64,000 nt of DNA from Bacillota bacterium (GTDB lineage Bacteria; Bacillota; Clostridia; Caldicoprobacterales; Xylanivirgaceae), in the NCBI GenBank assembly GCA_023621995.1, contig JAMOAB010000005.1, positions 1-64,000 of the forward strand, read 5' to 3'. Shown here in pieces: positions 28,217-37,681 of the stretch. Made by a program: the position numbers and the translations under genes. How positions within the stretch are numbered: the first letter of the stretch is position 1; every line of letters begins with the position of its first letter. The notes under the pieces are model-generated. The model had not been told where the DNA came from and made no database searches. It worked only from the letters and a program-made list of their open reading frames with translations.

Positions 28217-29605
28217 ATGTCAAAAGATGTAACAATGGACAAAATAGTAGCCCTATCTAAGGGTAGAGGTTTTGTGTTCCCCGGATCGGAGATATATGGC
28301 GGACTTGCAAACACATGGGATTATGGTCCCTTGGGTATTGAACTTAAAAACAATATAAAGAAGGCATGGTGGAAAAAATTCATACAGGAAAGCCCTTATA
28401 ACGTAGGGATGGATGCGGCTATACTTATGAATCCTAAAACATGGGAAGCTTCAGGACATATAGCAGGCTTTAATGATCCACTTATGGACTGCCGTGCTTG
28501 CAAATCACGATTCAGGGCAGATCATATAATAGAAAATTACCTAAAGGATAAGGGAGAAACAGTTACTGTCGACGGTTGGAGCAACCAAAAGATGGAGAAG
28601 TTTGTAAAGGACAATCAGATACCTTGCCCCGATTGCGGTAAACACGATTTTACCGACATTAGACAGTTCAACCTAATGTTCAAGACTTATCAGGGAGTCA
28701 CAGAAGATTCTCAATCAGAAATATTCCTAAGGCCTGAGACTGCACAAGGTATATTTGTAAACTTTAAAAACGTACAACGTACTACACGTAAAAAATTGCC
28801 TTTTGGAATTGGCCAAATTGGAAAATCCTTTAGAAATGAAATCACTCCTGGGAACTTTATTTTTAGAACCCGCGAATTTGAACAGATGGAACTTGAATTT
28901 TTCTGTAGCCCTGACGAAGATCTTAAGTGGTTTGACTATTGGAGAACCTTCTGCAAAGATTGGATAGTAAACCTAGGCATAGATCCAAACAATTTACGGA
29001 TGAGGGACCATGGCAAAGAAGAATTATCCCACTATAGTAAGGCAACTACAGATATAGAATACAGATATCCATTCGGCTGGGGAGAGTTATGGGGCATTGC
29101 TGACAGAACAGACTATGATTTAAAACAACACGCTGAACACTCAGGGGAAAATTTTAACTACTTAGATCCGACTACCAATGAGCAATATGTCCCCTACTGT
29201 GTAGAACCATCAGTAGGTGTGGATAGACTGTTTTTAATGTTCCTATGTGAGGCTTATACAGAAGAAAAGCTAGAAAATGGTGATATTCGTACTGTATTAA
29301 AATTACACCCTGCTCTTGCGCCATTTAAAGCAGCTATATTGCCTCTTAGCAAAAAACTTAGAGATAAAGCAGATGATGTATATTCAATGCTTAGAAAGAA
29401 CTTCATGGTTGATTATGATGAATCTGGCAGTATTGGTAGGCGCTATAGAAGACAGGATGAAATTGGGACGCCGTTTTGTATAACCATAGATTTTGACACA
29501 TTGGAAGATAATACCGTGACCATAAGATATAGAGACTCCATGGAGCAGATAAGAGTATCTATAGATGAATTGGAGAGTTTTTTGAGTAAAGAAATCGAAT
29601 TTTAG
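28217..29605 (+). CDS. glyS: Glycyl-tRNA synthetase, dimeric type
   Basis: 462 residues, the eukaryote/Gram-positive type homodimer (alpha2), not the alpha2beta2 form. Class II motifs are visible: [20 protein letters not shown] near the N-terminus, [15 protein letters not shown] (motif 2), and [15 protein letters not shown] (motif 3). Zinc-type cysteines occur in CRACKSRF and CPDCGK. The C-terminal anticodon domain contains [18 protein letters not shown]. Start ATG 28217 is chosen because AAGGAGG is 9 bases away; ATG 28208 is too close. Controlled by the glycine T-box just upstream. Confidence 0.96.
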   Translation: MSKDVTMDKIVALSKGRGFVFPGSEIYGGLANTWDYGPLGIELKNNIKKAWWKKFIQESPYNVGMDAAILMNPKTWEASGHIAGFNDPLMDCRACKSRFRADHIIENYLKDKGETVTVDGWSNQKMEKFVKDNQIPCPDCGKHDFTDIRQFNLMFKTYQGVTEDSQSEIFLRPETAQGIFVNFKNVQRTTRKKLPFGIGQIGKSFRNEITPGNFIFRTREFEQMELEFFCSPDEDLKWFDYWRTFCKDWIVNLGIDPNNLRMRDHGKEELSHYSKATTDIEYRYPFGWGELWGIADRTDYDLKQHAEHSGENFNYLDPTTNEQYVPYCVEPSVGVDRLFLMFLCEAYTEEKLENGDIRTVLKLHPALAPFKAAILPLSKKLRDKADDVYSMLRKNFMVDYDESGSIGRRYRRQDEIGTPFCITIDFDTLEDNTVTIRYRDSMEQIRVSIDELESFLSKEIEF

Positions 29606-29627
29606 TTTGAATCAGCTACACATTATG

Positions 29628-29672
29628 AAAAGGTAGGAAGAGTATGGAAGACTTACTCTCCCTACCTTTTTC
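29628..29672. terminator. Bidirectional terminator of glyS and ferredoxin
   Basis: AAAAGGTAGGAAGAGTA pairs with TACTCTCCCTACCTTTT with one mismatch; TTTCTTT follows on the plus strand. Confidence 0.75.
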
Positions 29673-29673
29673 T

Positions 29674-29862
29674 TTATATCTCTTCTATAGCTTCTGTAGG
29701 ACAACTCTCTATTGCCTCTTTTACATCTTCTTCTAAGTCCTCAGGAACCTCTTCATCTATAGCTTCTGCCTTATCATCATCTCCCCAATGAAATACCTCT
29801 TCACATATACTTATGCATAGACCACAACTTATACAGAGATCTTTATCTACACGTGCCTTCAT
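29674..29862 (-). CDS. 4Fe-4S ferredoxin
   Basis: 62 residues. C10-x2-C13-x2-C16 in CISCGLCISICEEVF, with the closing cysteine in SCPTEAI near the end, giving one 4Fe-4S cluster; C20 is extra. Acidic middle region (DEEVPEDLEEDVKEA) as usual for electron carriers. Small low-potential electron donor in the cytoplasm; the partner is unknown. It follows GGAGG and converges on glyS. Confidence 0.93.
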   Translation of the reverse strand: MKARVDKDLCISCGLCISICEEVFHWGDDDKAEAIDEEVPEDLEEDVKEAIESCPTEAIEEI

Positions 29863-29917
29863 AGTTTTTCCTCCTTATATAAAGAATATATATTATATAT
29901 TGCCCTTAATGTAGTTT

Positions 29918-31177
29918 TTAATCAGTTTTCTTAACTTCTACAGCATATTTTTTATAGCGCATATATGCGATCTCGTCTACTTCTACTCCTAGCTCTACAA
30001 TTTCTTCACCATAATCTTCGTATAATACATTACCTTCATCGTGAAGGGCAGATACTATTTTTATATCTTCATAGGGTATTAAAAATTTCACCTTATAAGT
30101 AGTCTCTGGTAGATTATCCTCAATAGTCTTCAAGAGCTCATCTATACCTATGCCTTTAGTAGCTGATATGAAAGTATAGGGTTTTATACGGGGCAAAAAA
30201 GCTGTATTCTCTAGTCTATCTATCTTGTTATAGACAGTTATAATAGGTTTATTTACCTCCATAGAATGGAGTACTTCTTCTACTATAGTCATCTGTTCCA
30301 TAAAATAGGGAGAACTACTATCTACCACGTGTAGAAGTAAGTCGGCAAACACTACTTCTTCTAATGTGGATTTAAAAGCTTTAACCAAGTCATGGGGCAA
30401 TTTATTGATAAAACCTACTGTATCTATGAGAATTATCTCCTGTCCATTACCTAGTATTATCTTCCGTGATGTAGGATCGAGGGTGGCAAATAGCTTATCT
30501 TCGACCAATACGTTACTATCGGTTAGTAGGTTCATAAGTGTACTCTTTCCTGCATTTGTATAACCTACTAGGGCGACTGTAGGATAGCCTATTTTTCTTC
30601 GCCTCTCCCTAAGTGAATCTCGACGCATTTTTACATCTTCTAATTCCTTTTCAATTTCAAATATCCTCTGTCTAATATGTCTTCTATCAGTCTCTAGTTT
30701 TGTCTCTCCCGGTCCTCTAGTGCCTATACCTCCCCCCAATCGAGACAAGGTCAGACCCATGCCAGTAAGCCGTGGAAGTCGATATCTAAGCTGGGCAAGC
30801 TCTACTTGTAGTTTGCCCTCCTTAGAATTTGCCCTTTTGGCGAATATATCCAATATTAGAGCTGTCCTATCAATTACCCGTATATCTGTAATATCTTCAA
30901 GGTTCCTTATCTGGGCAGCAGATAGTTCATCATCAAATATTATAAGATCAGCATCTAACTCTTTGGCAACATGTTGAATCTCTTCCGCTTTACCCCTACC
31001 TATATATGTGGCACTATCAAAAGTTTGCCTTCTCTGTATTATACGATGTACAACTAGGGCTCCGGCAGTATCGGCCAATCTTTCTAGTTCATCTAATGAG
31101 TGTTCACCCGTACCGTCTGTATCTACAGTTACCAATATGGCACGTTCTTCGCCACTTTGTACTTCATGTAGTTTCAC
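29918..31177 (-). CDS. hflX: Ribosome-associated GTPase HflX
   Basis: 419 residues. The N-terminal HflX domain includes SATYIGRGKAEEI and VIDRTALILDIFAKRA. A coiled linker carries TRGPGETKLETDRRHIR. The GTPase domain has G1 VGYTNAGKST, G3 DTVGFI and G4 YNKIDR. HflX splits stalled or heat-damaged ribosomes. Start GTG 31177 follows GGGGGA. The gene begins one base after the polX stop. Confidence 0.94.
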   Translation of the reverse strand: MKLHEVQSGEERAILVTVDTDGTGEHSLDELERLADTAGALVVHRIIQRRQTFDSATYIGRGKAEEIQHVAKELDADLIIFDDELSAAQIRNLEDITDIRVIDRTALILDIFAKRANSKEGKLQVELAQLRYRLPRLTGMGLTLSRLGGGIGTRGPGETKLETDRRHIRQRIFEIEKELEDVKMRRDSLRERRRKIGYPTVALVGYTNAGKSTLMNLLTDSNVLVEDKLFATLDPTSRKIILGNGQEIILIDTVGFINKLPHDLVKAFKSTLEEVVFADLLLHVVDSSSPYFMEQMTIVEEVLHSMEVNKPIITVYNKIDRLENTAFLPRIKPYTFISATKGIGIDELLKTIEDNLPETTYKVKFLIPYEDIKIVSALHDEGNVLYEDYGEEIVELGVEVDEIAYMRYKKYAVEVKKTD

Positions 31178-31178
31178 A

Positions 31179-32891
31179 TTAGATTCCCCCTTTGTCTACT
31201 TCCCATATCTCACTACAATTTAATATGTCTTCTTTCTCTAACCAGCCCTTTCGTGCTATGTTGACGCCAAGAGATACATACTCAAAACTCTTTAGATCGT
31301 GGGCATCAGGAGATATGACAAACTTAACTCCCATATCTTTTGCTATCTTACACCAGCGCCAATCTAAATCGAGTCTGTAGGGATTTGCGTTTATTTCAAT
31401 GGCTATATCTTTCTCACTAGCCTTTTTGAGTATCTTCTCTATGTCTACCTCATAGCCTTCACGAGAGAGTAACAGCCTTCCCGTCGGATGACCAAGTATT
31501 GTCACATACGGATTATCTAAAGCCTTTAAAATCCGCATTGTCATCTCATCTTTGGTCATGGTAAAGTTTGAGTGAATAGAGGCTATTACAAAGTCAAACA
31601 TGGAAAGAATATTATCATCATAGTCTATAGAGCCATCTTTGAGTATATCAGCTTCAATACCCTTCAATATCTCAAAGTCATCATATCTGCTGTTTATAGA
31701 TTCAATCTCTCTAATCTGTCTATATATATCCTCTTCCGTAAGCCCATTTGCATAGTATGCCGATTTGCTATGATCGGAGACCCCTATATAGTTATATCCT
31801 AGAGAGCGAGCATACTCGGCTAATTCTTCTATTGTATTGACCCCGTCACTATATATGCTGTGTATATGGATCAACCCCTTAACATCAGATTGAGAGACTA
31901 ATTTAGGTAATTTATATGACTTAGCAGCCTCTATCTCACCTCTGTTTTCCCTCAGTTCAGGAGGAATATATTCCATGTCAAATATGGCATATATATCTTT
32001 CTCATCTCTACAAGAAAAAAGATGTCCATCCTTGGTATTAAAAACACCATACTCATTTATCTTAAGCCCCCTCATCTTTGCAATATGCCGCATCAATGTA
32101 TTGTGCTCTTTACTACCAGTAAAATGATTTAATGCGTAAGGGTATTCGTAGGGTTTTACTACCCTTAAATCCACCATCATACCATTTTTTAACCTGACAG
32201 AAGTCTTAGTTTCTCCCCTTGCTATTACTTCTTCTACCAGAGATAGGGAGACAAACAAATCCATAATACCTTCACTTTTATCTGCACTCAGTACAATATC
32301 TACATCGCTTACAACTTCTTTACACCGCCTCAAACTTCCGGCTATATCTACATCTATAGTATCAGTGTGAGAACGTAGCTTGTCCACTATAGCTTGTGCT
32401 TTTTCATATGCCTCTATATAGAGATATTTATCCCTGTATACCTTTAAGTTTTCAATGCCCTTAAGTATATTTTCTTGCATCTTCTGTCCAAAACCAGGCA
32501 GATCCAGCAATCTATTCTCCATACAAGCATATTCTAGTTCTCCTATATTCGTAATATTTAGATTTTCATATAGAGATTTTACTCGCTTAGGCCCCAAACC
32601 AGGTATAGAAAGAAGATCGAACAGAGTGGGAGGGAAACTGCTTTTCAACTCCTCATAATATTCCAATGATCCTGTAGTTACAAGCTCAGTTATATTGTCT
32701 TCTAGAGTTTTGCCGATGCCGTCTACATCTCCTAAAGTTCCTTCTTCTATCATAGTTGTAAGATCAACATCGAGCCTTTCAATGGCTCTAGCACCATTGT
32801 AATATGCTCTAGCCCTAAATGGATTTTCTCCTTTAAGTTCTAGTATCATACCGATATCGTTTAATATAGATGCAACATCTCTCTTGTCCAT
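31179..32891 (-). CDS. polX: DNA polymerase X with PHP domain
   Basis: 570 residues, standard for bacterial PolX. N-terminal HhH/8-kDa-like region (1-85), helix-hairpin-helix SIPGLGPKRVKSL and LPGFGQKMQENI, nucleotidyltransferase core with SLRRCKEVVSDVDIVLS (the catalytic DVD) and VDLRVV. The C-terminal PHP domain (about 340-570) shows GLIHIHSIYSDG, YIGVSDHS, GIEADIL and SPDAHD metal ligands. It fills short gaps and trims 3' ends in repair. ATG 32891. Confidence 0.94.
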   Translation of the reverse strand: MDKRDVASILNDIGMILELKGENPFRARAYYNGARAIERLDVDLTTMIEEGTLGDVDGIGKTLEDNITELVTTGSLEYYEELKSSFPPTLFDLLSIPGLGPKRVKSLYENLNITNIGELEYACMENRLLDLPGFGQKMQENILKGIENLKVYRDKYLYIEAYEKAQAIVDKLRSHTDTIDVDIAGSLRRCKEVVSDVDIVLSADKSEGIMDLFVSLSLVEEVIARGETKTSVRLKNGMMVDLRVVKPYEYPYALNHFTGSKEHNTLMRHIAKMRGLKINEYGVFNTKDGHLFSCRDEKDIYAIFDMEYIPPELRENRGEIEAAKSYKLPKLVSQSDVKGLIHIHSIYSDGVNTIEELAEYARSLGYNYIGVSDHSKSAYYANGLTEEDIYRQIREIESINSRYDDFEILKGIEADILKDGSIDYDDNILSMFDFVIASIHSNFTMTKDEMTMRILKALDNPYVTILGHPTGRLLLSREGYEVDIEKILKKASEKDIAIEINANPYRLDLDWRWCKIAKDMGVKFVISPDAHDLKSFEYVSLGVNIARKGWLEKEDILNCSEIWEVDKGGI

Positions 32892-33055
32892 GCAAATGGC
32901 TCCTTTTCATAAATATCTTTGTAGATATATTATATATCAAGCTCCTAATTTTAGCCAACTAATATGAGCTAGTTTCATAATCCCATCTAGTATGACTTTA
33001 TCCTACTGGCATTATATCAATAACAGATTAAGGCTTCTATAACCAAAATTAATAG

Positions 33056-33083
33056 AGAGCCTGCCATTCAAATGACAAGCTCT
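33056..33083 (-). terminator. Terminator after the L,D-transpeptidase gene
   Basis: AGAGCCTGCCATT pairs with AATGACAAGCTCT with G-T pairs; on the minus strand CTATTAATTTT follows. A moderate hairpin placed 20 bases after the gene. Confidence 0.55.
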
Positions 33084-33103
33084 AATGTATAATTAAGCAT
33101 TTG

Positions 33104-33952
33104 CTAAGGCTGGCTACTATTGTTTAGCGTAGCTTCCACTTTAGCTAATGCCTCATAGGTATTTGGCCCCACAATCCCATCTGCTACCAAGCCATAATCC
33201 CTTTGAAAGGCTATTACGGCATTTCTCGTCCCCTCACCATATATTCCATCTATAAAACCATTATAGTATCCAGCCCTATTTAGAATGCTTTGTACACTCT
33301 GTACATCTGGGCCTCTTTCTATACCTACATATAACAGCCGCCCTGTAGATGCAGTACCTAGTATGATTACCTCAGTGCCTAGGGGAACGATATTATAGAG
33401 TTCTATCACATCTTCATTAGTCAGACGAATACATCCATGACTCACCGCCTTGCCTATAGACAGAGGATCATTGGTACCGTGTATTCCATATCCTCCCCAA
33501 GGAACATTAAGTCTCATCCATCGTGCGCCAAATGGCCCCCCTGGATTTTCAGTCTTCTGTATGATTCGCCAATTTCCTATAGGTGTAGGTGTAGAGGGCT
33601 TCCCCACTGCTACATTATATGTCTTTATTGTATTATTATCTTCTTTAAGTATCAACTGTTTTGTATCTAATAGAACCGTTATAGAATATTGAGAATCAAA
33701 GTATTCCAAACTCTCTGCACTCAGTCCAATGGCATTCCACGTATTAGGACCTACCACGCCATCTGCTAAAAGTCCCATGTCTCTTTGAAAGTTTGCCACT
33801 GCTTCTGCTGTCTCTCTATCATAGATTGAGGTGATCTCTCCTGTATAATATCCCAGCTCTTTTAGCCGTTCTTGTACATTTCGTACGTCTATACCTTCCA
33901 TCAAAGGATCTGCTGTAACCCTTAAATATCTGCTCGCATATATCAAATCCAT
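33104..33952 (-). CDS. L,D-transpeptidase with two peptidoglycan-binding domains
   Basis: 282 residues. PG-binding domain 1 (about 20-75, VQERLKELGYYTGEIT...), YkuD catalytic domain (about 90-200) and a second PG-binding domain (about 215-270). The catalytic motif is intact: GIHGTND and SHGCIRL. It forms 3-3 peptidoglycan crosslinks or anchors proteins. No signal peptide can be seen, as in several spore cortex or coat proteins of this type; with cotJ upstream it may act in the mother cell. Start: ATG 33952; GTG 33955 and TTG 33946 are possible too, and the TTG has better spacing to GGGGG. Confidence 0.88.
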   Translation of the reverse strand: MDLIYASRYLRVTADPLMEGIDVRNVQERLKELGYYTGEITSIYDRETAEAVANFQRDMGLLADGVVGPNTWNAIGLSAESLEYFDSQYSITVLLDTKQLILKEDNNTIKTYNVAVGKPSTPTPIGNWRIIQKTENPGGPFGARWMRLNVPWGGYGIHGTNDPLSIGKAVSHGCIRLTNEDVIELYNIVPLGTEVIILGTASTGRLLYVGIERGPDVQSVQSILNRAGYYNGFIDGIYGEGTRNAVIAFQRDYGLVADGIVGPNTYEALAKVEATLNNSSQP

Positions 33953-33986
33953 CACCCCCTCTATGTCTTCTACAGTTTGATACGTC

Positions 33987-34559
33987 TTAAAAATATTTTT
34001 TTGAATTTAAGTACTCTTCTATCTTTTCAAGTACTTCGCCAAAGCGTTGAAAATGTACAATCTCCCGTGCCCTTAAAAATCTAAGAGGTTCTATTACATC
34101 GGGATCGTCGGCTAACTTTATAAGATTTTCATAGGTTGCACGTGCTTTCTGTTCTGCCGCCAAATTCTCATGCAGATCTGCAATAGGATCACCCTTAGAT
34201 TGAATATATGCAGCAGTAAAAGGTACTCCAGTACCGGTACTAGGATATACTCCACTATCGTGATCGGCAAAATACCCACCTGCATCTGCCTCTTTTATCT
34301 CCTCTACTGAGGCTCCCTTCATAAGTTGATATACCATAGCACCTACCATTTCAAAGTGAGCCAGTTCTTCAGTGCCGATGTCGTTCAATGCTGCTTTGGC
34401 CTCTGGTATGGGCATGTGATATCTTTGAGATAGATATCTTAAAGAGGCAGCAAGTTCACCGTCTGGTCCTCCATATTGTGTGATAATATATTTTGCCATC
34501 TTAGGATTGGGATTTTTGATTCTAACTGGATATTCCAACTTTTTTTCATATATCCACAT
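33987..34559 (-). CDS. cotJC: Spore coat protein CotJC, manganese-catalase-like
   Basis: 190 residues. Ferritin-like helical fold of the manganese catalase family: MWIYEKKLEYPVRI at the start, YGGPDGELAASLRYLSQRY, TEELAHFEMVGAM, and NLAAEQKARATYENL with REIVHFQRFGEVL provide the Glu/His metal ligands. Bacillus CotJC is a spore inner coat component. Start ATG 34559 follows GGAGGAGTG. It is 2 bases after the cotJB stop. Confidence 0.95.
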   Translation of the reverse strand: MWIYEKKLEYPVRIKNPNPKMAKYIITQYGGPDGELAASLRYLSQRYHMPIPEAKAALNDIGTEELAHFEMVGAMVYQLMKGASVEEIKEADAGGYFADHDSGVYPSTGTGVPFTAAYIQSKGDPIADLHENLAAEQKARATYENLIKLADDPDVIEPLRFLRAREIVHFQRFGEVLEKIEEYLNSKKYF

Positions 34560-34561
34560 AT

Positions 34562-34834
34562 TTAACACTCCTCCATCCAATAATCTTGTTCCCAAGGCCA
34601 AGGATCTTCAATCCATCGCCAACTTCTTCCCTGGTTTATAGCAGTTCCAAAGTTCGATAGAGGTCCATATTGCCTTTCATATTGGGATTTCAGTGCCATG
34701 AGCTGTTGTGTATACATGTTATATTCATTAAGAGCCCTCATATCACATGGATGTGTATCTAGATATAGATTCAAATCCACTGTCATAAATTCAATAGCCC
34801 TTATTTGATCTAATAACTCTTGTCTAGCATTCAT
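34562..34834 (-). CDS. cotJB: Spore coat protein CotJB
   Basis: 90 residues. The core RAIEFMTVDLNLYLDTHPCD and YNMYTQQLMALKSQYE, ending GPLSNFG, defines CotJB. No enzyme motif. It is a structural or assembly partner of CotJA and CotJC. It starts within the last codons of cotJA (11-base overlap). Confidence 0.93.
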   Translation of the reverse strand: MNARQELLDQIRAIEFMTVDLNLYLDTHPCDMRALNEYNMYTQQLMALKSQYERQYGPLSNFGTAINQGRSWRWIEDPWPWEQDYWMEEC

Positions 34835-35048
34835 AACAACAATTCCCCCTCTCCCCTCTCCCTTTATATGGTCTTACAAGTTCAGGAAACATGGTACCAT
34901 GCTCTAATGCCTCCATTGGAGAAAAACTTTTGGTATAACGCTGATACGGAATATAAGCTCTTGCAAGCTCCAATCCTCTCTTAGCCATGGGAGGTGTTAT
35001 GTTGTAACAATCTTGCATGTTATAAGGTGTAGAATATCGGTAATGCAT
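34824..35048 (-). CDS. cotJA: Spore coat associated protein CotJA
   Basis: 74 residues. The signature ARAYIPYQRYTKSFSPMEAL with HGTMFPELVRPYKG matches CotJA (YVPxQ...SPxEAL..GTLFPEL..PY). Cysteines at the end (GNCCYEC). First gene of cotJA-B-C, with GAAAGGAGT upstream. A possible sigma-E promoter with a -10 like GAATACAAT is about 60 bases ahead on the minus strand; mother-cell expression is known for Bacillus cotJ. Confidence 0.9.
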   Translation of the reverse strand: MHYRYSTPYNMQDCYNITPPMAKRGLELARAYIPYQRYTKSFSPMEALEHGTMFPELVRPYKGRGERGNCCYEC

Positions 35049-35119
35049 GCACCAGCACTCCTTTCTTAGATGAATATCTTCATACTCATTGTATTCACGA
35101 AAAAAATAAATGTTACAAA

Positions 35120-35180
35120 ATAAAGAAGCATATAAAATGCAAGAACAATAGGATTCTTATCATTTTATATGCTTCTTTAT
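35120..35180. terminator. Hairpin with 20-bp perfect stem
   Basis: ATAAAGAAGCATATAAAATG is repeated exactly inverted at 35161-35180, loop 21 bases. It ends the sigma-like fragment gene (stop 35225) on the minus strand, followed by TTTATTTTG. Confidence 0.75.
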
Positions 35181-35224
35181 AGATTATGAGTTCATACATA
35201 GCTGCCTTACAACATCACATTACC

Positions 35225-35506
35225 TTACTCTCTTCTTAAAAGACTAATTTTAGGCCCCATCAGTTCTCTGCTTTTATCTATGGCAGTGGAATATACTACT
35301 TGACTAAACTTCCTCCCCTCATCCAAATTGTTCATTTCTATAAATACACTATAAAAGGCTTCTTTAGTTATGTGTCTTGCAATTTGCGAATCTAAGGTTA
35401 TTGAATAGACTGCCTTATACACCCGCTCATAATTAATTTCAAATAGAATTTTGAGAGCGGCCTTATATCTTCTATTGTCATTTTCGCTAAAATAGACAAG
35501 TCCCAT
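35225..35506 (-). CDS. Stand-alone sigma-70 region 2-like protein
   Basis: 93 residues. It lines up without gaps with the N-terminal half of the ECF sigma factor at 36926: YKAALKILFEINYERVYKAV against YEAALQALFEEYYDSIYKVA, then SITLDSQIARHITKEAFYSV against SITLDTELAQDATQEAFYKA. Region 4 is absent. Residues important for core and -10 contact have drifted (WLY became VVY). It could be a decaying paralogue, a sigma decoy or a two-part sigma subunit. ATG 35506 follows GGGGAATT. Own terminator downstream. Confidence 0.7.
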   Translation of the reverse strand: MGLVYFSENDNRRYKAALKILFEINYERVYKAVYSITLDSQIARHITKEAFYSVFIEMNNLDEGRKFSQVVYSTAIDKSRELMGPKISLLRRE

Positions 35507-35668
35507 AGCAAATTCCCCTTATTCTATAGGTATATTCATATATATAGACGCCCTAAAAACAAACATAGTAACATGTTTTCTTAAAAAACTTTAAAATTTA
35601 TGTTACTTCTATAGTAGCTTATACGTCTATAAACAAAGATATATTCTAAGATGAAAGGGGATTTTAAT

Positions 35669-36160
35669 ATGAAAAAAATTGCTACAATGATGCTTTTCAC
35701 ATTATTAATGGTTTTGATATTACCACAAACTGCCCTTGCAAATACTTCTAAAGATATGCCTCCAAAACCTACATATGGAGTAGAATCTAGTAAAGCCAAT
35801 TATGGAAGCAGTATATACGGAGATATACCTTCTCTCCAGAGTAGTAAAACACTTCTCATTTATTGGAACTGCGAAATATACAATAATGGAAATACATTAT
35901 ATATAAAAGGTAGAAGTCAAGCCAAATATTTAGTTGATGAGATCAGAATAACTCTATATCTGCAAAAATGGGAAAATTCCAAATGGGTAGATGTAACTAG
36001 TAGAACATTTAGAAAATATGACAGTGCAATAATTATACAAGCTTTTACACATAAATTCGAATCTGGCAATTATTACAGGACAAGAGCAGTACATTATGCA
36101 AAAGATGGTTCAAAAACCGATACTAGAACTTCGACTTCATCCTACATCTATGTCAATTGA
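35669..36160 (+). CDS. Small secreted protein, DUF6147-like
   Basis: 163 residues. A clear signal peptide MKKIATMMLFTLLMVLILPQ ends at TALA-NTS (cleavage near 25). The mature part is beta-rich with LLIYWNCEIYNNGNTLYIKG and RITLYLQKWENSKWVDVTSR. No cysteine pair, no anchor. Similar small secreted clostridial proteins of unknown function exist; that link is from memory and moderate. ATG 35669 follows AAAGGGGA. Its stop codon lies inside a terminator palindrome. Confidence 0.75.
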   Translation: MKKIATMMLFTLLMVLILPQTALANTSKDMPPKPTYGVESSKANYGSSIYGDIPSLQSSKTLLIYWNCEIYNNGNTLYIKGRSQAKYLVDEIRITLYLQKWENSKWVDVTSRTFRKYDSAIIIQAFTHKFESGNYYRTRAVHYAKDGSKTDTRTSTSSYIYVN

Positions 36161-36192
36161 AGTAAGGGTGTACCTAGGTACACCCTTACTTC
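36159..36192. terminator. Perfect 16-bp palindrome, bidirectional terminator
   Basis: GAAGTAAGGGTGTACC pairs exactly with GGTACACCCTTACTTC around TA. The stop codons of both convergent genes (36158-36160 and 36186-36188) lie in or touch it. No long T-run on either side, so terminator strength is uncertain. Confidence 0.65.
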
Positions 36193-36929
36193 ATGGATTT
36201 TGCTATCTCTATTATTTCCTTTTTGCTTATATTGCCATATATACTATAGACAATATCATTCCCATTCCACAACAGCCCTAATACATCTTCATTTTTTATT
36301 AATATATAGTCTATACCGTCTATTTCTATACGCTCAATTTCTGTATTGTCTTCATTGGGCATATTCATTGTGGTCACGTGGTTTTCAATGGGATAGACTT
36401 CTTGAGTAATTACAATAGTTCTTCTACTTTCTTCAATATCTTCGGCATATTGAAATACTACAGTTTCTTGTTCTGGAATACCATTTAACACTTCAATATC
36501 TCTCAATTCAAAATTATCTGGTATGTGTTGCGGTGTAAGCAATTGAAACTCCACACTGTTCTGTGCTTCGGTTATTCTAGGATCACCAGCGTTAATAGCC
36601 TTTATATATTCCTCCTCTCCCGTATGTGGATCTGATTGCCCTATCCTATGAATTTTAAATGTTTCATCTGTGACTTCTACAATGTATCCCCACACCCTGC
36701 TTGTAAAGGCCACCACTGGACTACGGAAAGTCATCATAACTATAATTGCAATGATAGTTGCCACTGATTTAATAAATACAGGCTTCAGATCCTGAAAAAG
36801 CTCTTTTTTCCTGTGTCTTTCCAGTTTTGCTGATATCTCATCCCAAATTTCAGCTGATGGAGGACAAACTATATCTTCATTTTTCTTTTTTACTGCTTTT
36901 TTTATCAGCAAATCCACATTATCAATCAT
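36186..36929 (-). CDS. Anti-sigma factor with DUF4367-like domain
   Basis: 247 residues. A short cytoplasmic N-terminus (CPPSAEIWDEISAKLERHRK, about 22-41) fits an anti-sigma segment. One membrane helix follows (VATIIAIIVMMTF, about 56-68). The outer part has DPRITEAQNSVEFQLLTPQH and IPDNFELRDIEVLNG, typical for DUF4367. Its start overlaps the sigma gene stop as ATGA. It likely holds the ECF sigma factor at the membrane until an unknown signal. No zinc-type HxxxCxxC motif. Confidence 0.8.
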   Translation of the reverse strand: MIDNVDLLIKKAVKKKNEDIVCPPSAEIWDEISAKLERHRKKELFQDLKPVFIKSVATIIAIIVMMTFRSPVVAFTSRVWGYIVEVTDETFKIHRIGQSDPHTGEEEYIKAINAGDPRITEAQNSVEFQLLTPQHIPDNFELRDIEVLNGIPEQETVVFQYAEDIEESRRTIVITQEVYPIENHVTTMNMPNEDNTEIERIEIDGIDYILIKNEDVLGLLWNGNDIVYSIYGNISKKEIIEIAKSMK

Positions 36930-37513
36930 GGCCTATGTACCTCCTTGCACTCGATGATTTCTAATTTCTGTATTATCTTCTTCCTAGCCCTAAATGCCTT
37001 CATCTTGGCTGTGCCTTCTTTTATACCTAAAATCTCTGCTATTTCAGCATATGTAAACTCATGATAATACTTTAAATTGAGTATCTGCTGCTCTTCGATA
37101 GTCAATTCTTCAATACATTCTATTATCTCTTGTATTCGTTCCTGATCTTCATATATATCTTCAGGAGTACATACATTCCCAAGCTCAGGTATGTTATAGT
37201 CTCGCAATTTACCTTCTTCATCATATATCCCAATTGTTCTATTTATGTCTCTACTCCTTAGCCGGAGCATATCCTTACATACATTCACTACAATAGAATA
37301 TAGCCATGGATAGAATTTGCCCTTATCCTTGAGTGTATCTAGTTTTAAAAACGCTTTATAAAACGCCTCCTGGGTAGCATCTTGGGCAAGCTCTGTATCT
37401 AAAGTTATAGATAAGGCAACTTTATATATACTGTCATAGTATTCCTCAAACAAGGCCTGTAGAGCAGCCTCATATCGTTCACCTTCTTCTTTGCTTAAAC
37501 GTATAAACTTCAT
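36926..37513 (-). CDS. ECF-type sigma-70 factor
   Basis: 195 residues. Region 2 (about 20-90) with LFEEYYDSIYKVALS, DATQEAFYKAFLKLD and KFYPWLYSIVVNVCKD. Region 4 (about 130-185) with TIEEQQILNLKYYHEFTYAE and IAEILGIKEGTAKMKAFRARK. ATG 37513. It is coupled to its anti-sigma gene. The promoters it controls are not known; a common arrangement is self-control. Confidence 0.92.
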   Translation of the reverse strand: MKFIRLSKEEGERYEAALQALFEEYYDSIYKVALSITLDTELAQDATQEAFYKAFLKLDTLKDKGKFYPWLYSIVVNVCKDMLRLRSRDINRTIGIYDEEGKLRDYNIPELGNVCTPEDIYEDQERIQEIIECIEELTIEEQQILNLKYYHEFTYAEIAEILGIKEGTAKMKAFRARKKIIQKLEIIECKEVHRP

Positions 37514-37624
37514 ATACTATGCCCCTCTCCCCCTCCCGCTCTATTTAAATTTTAGATATATTACAAATATTAAGTTCTTCAATATGTAGACGTTTTATTT
37601 AGTAAAAGGTAACGTTTTTCCAGA

Positions 37625-37681
37625 AAAATAAAAAAACAAAAGACTACCTCTCAGCCACTTTTAAATGGCCAAGAGATAGTC
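37625..37681 (-). terminator. Terminator of the STAS gene
   Basis: Minus-strand GACTATCTCTTGGCCA pairs with TGGCTGAGAGGTAGTC, loop TTTAAAAG, followed by TTTTGTTTTTTTATTTTT. Strong intrinsic terminator starting at the stop codon. Confidence 0.9.
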
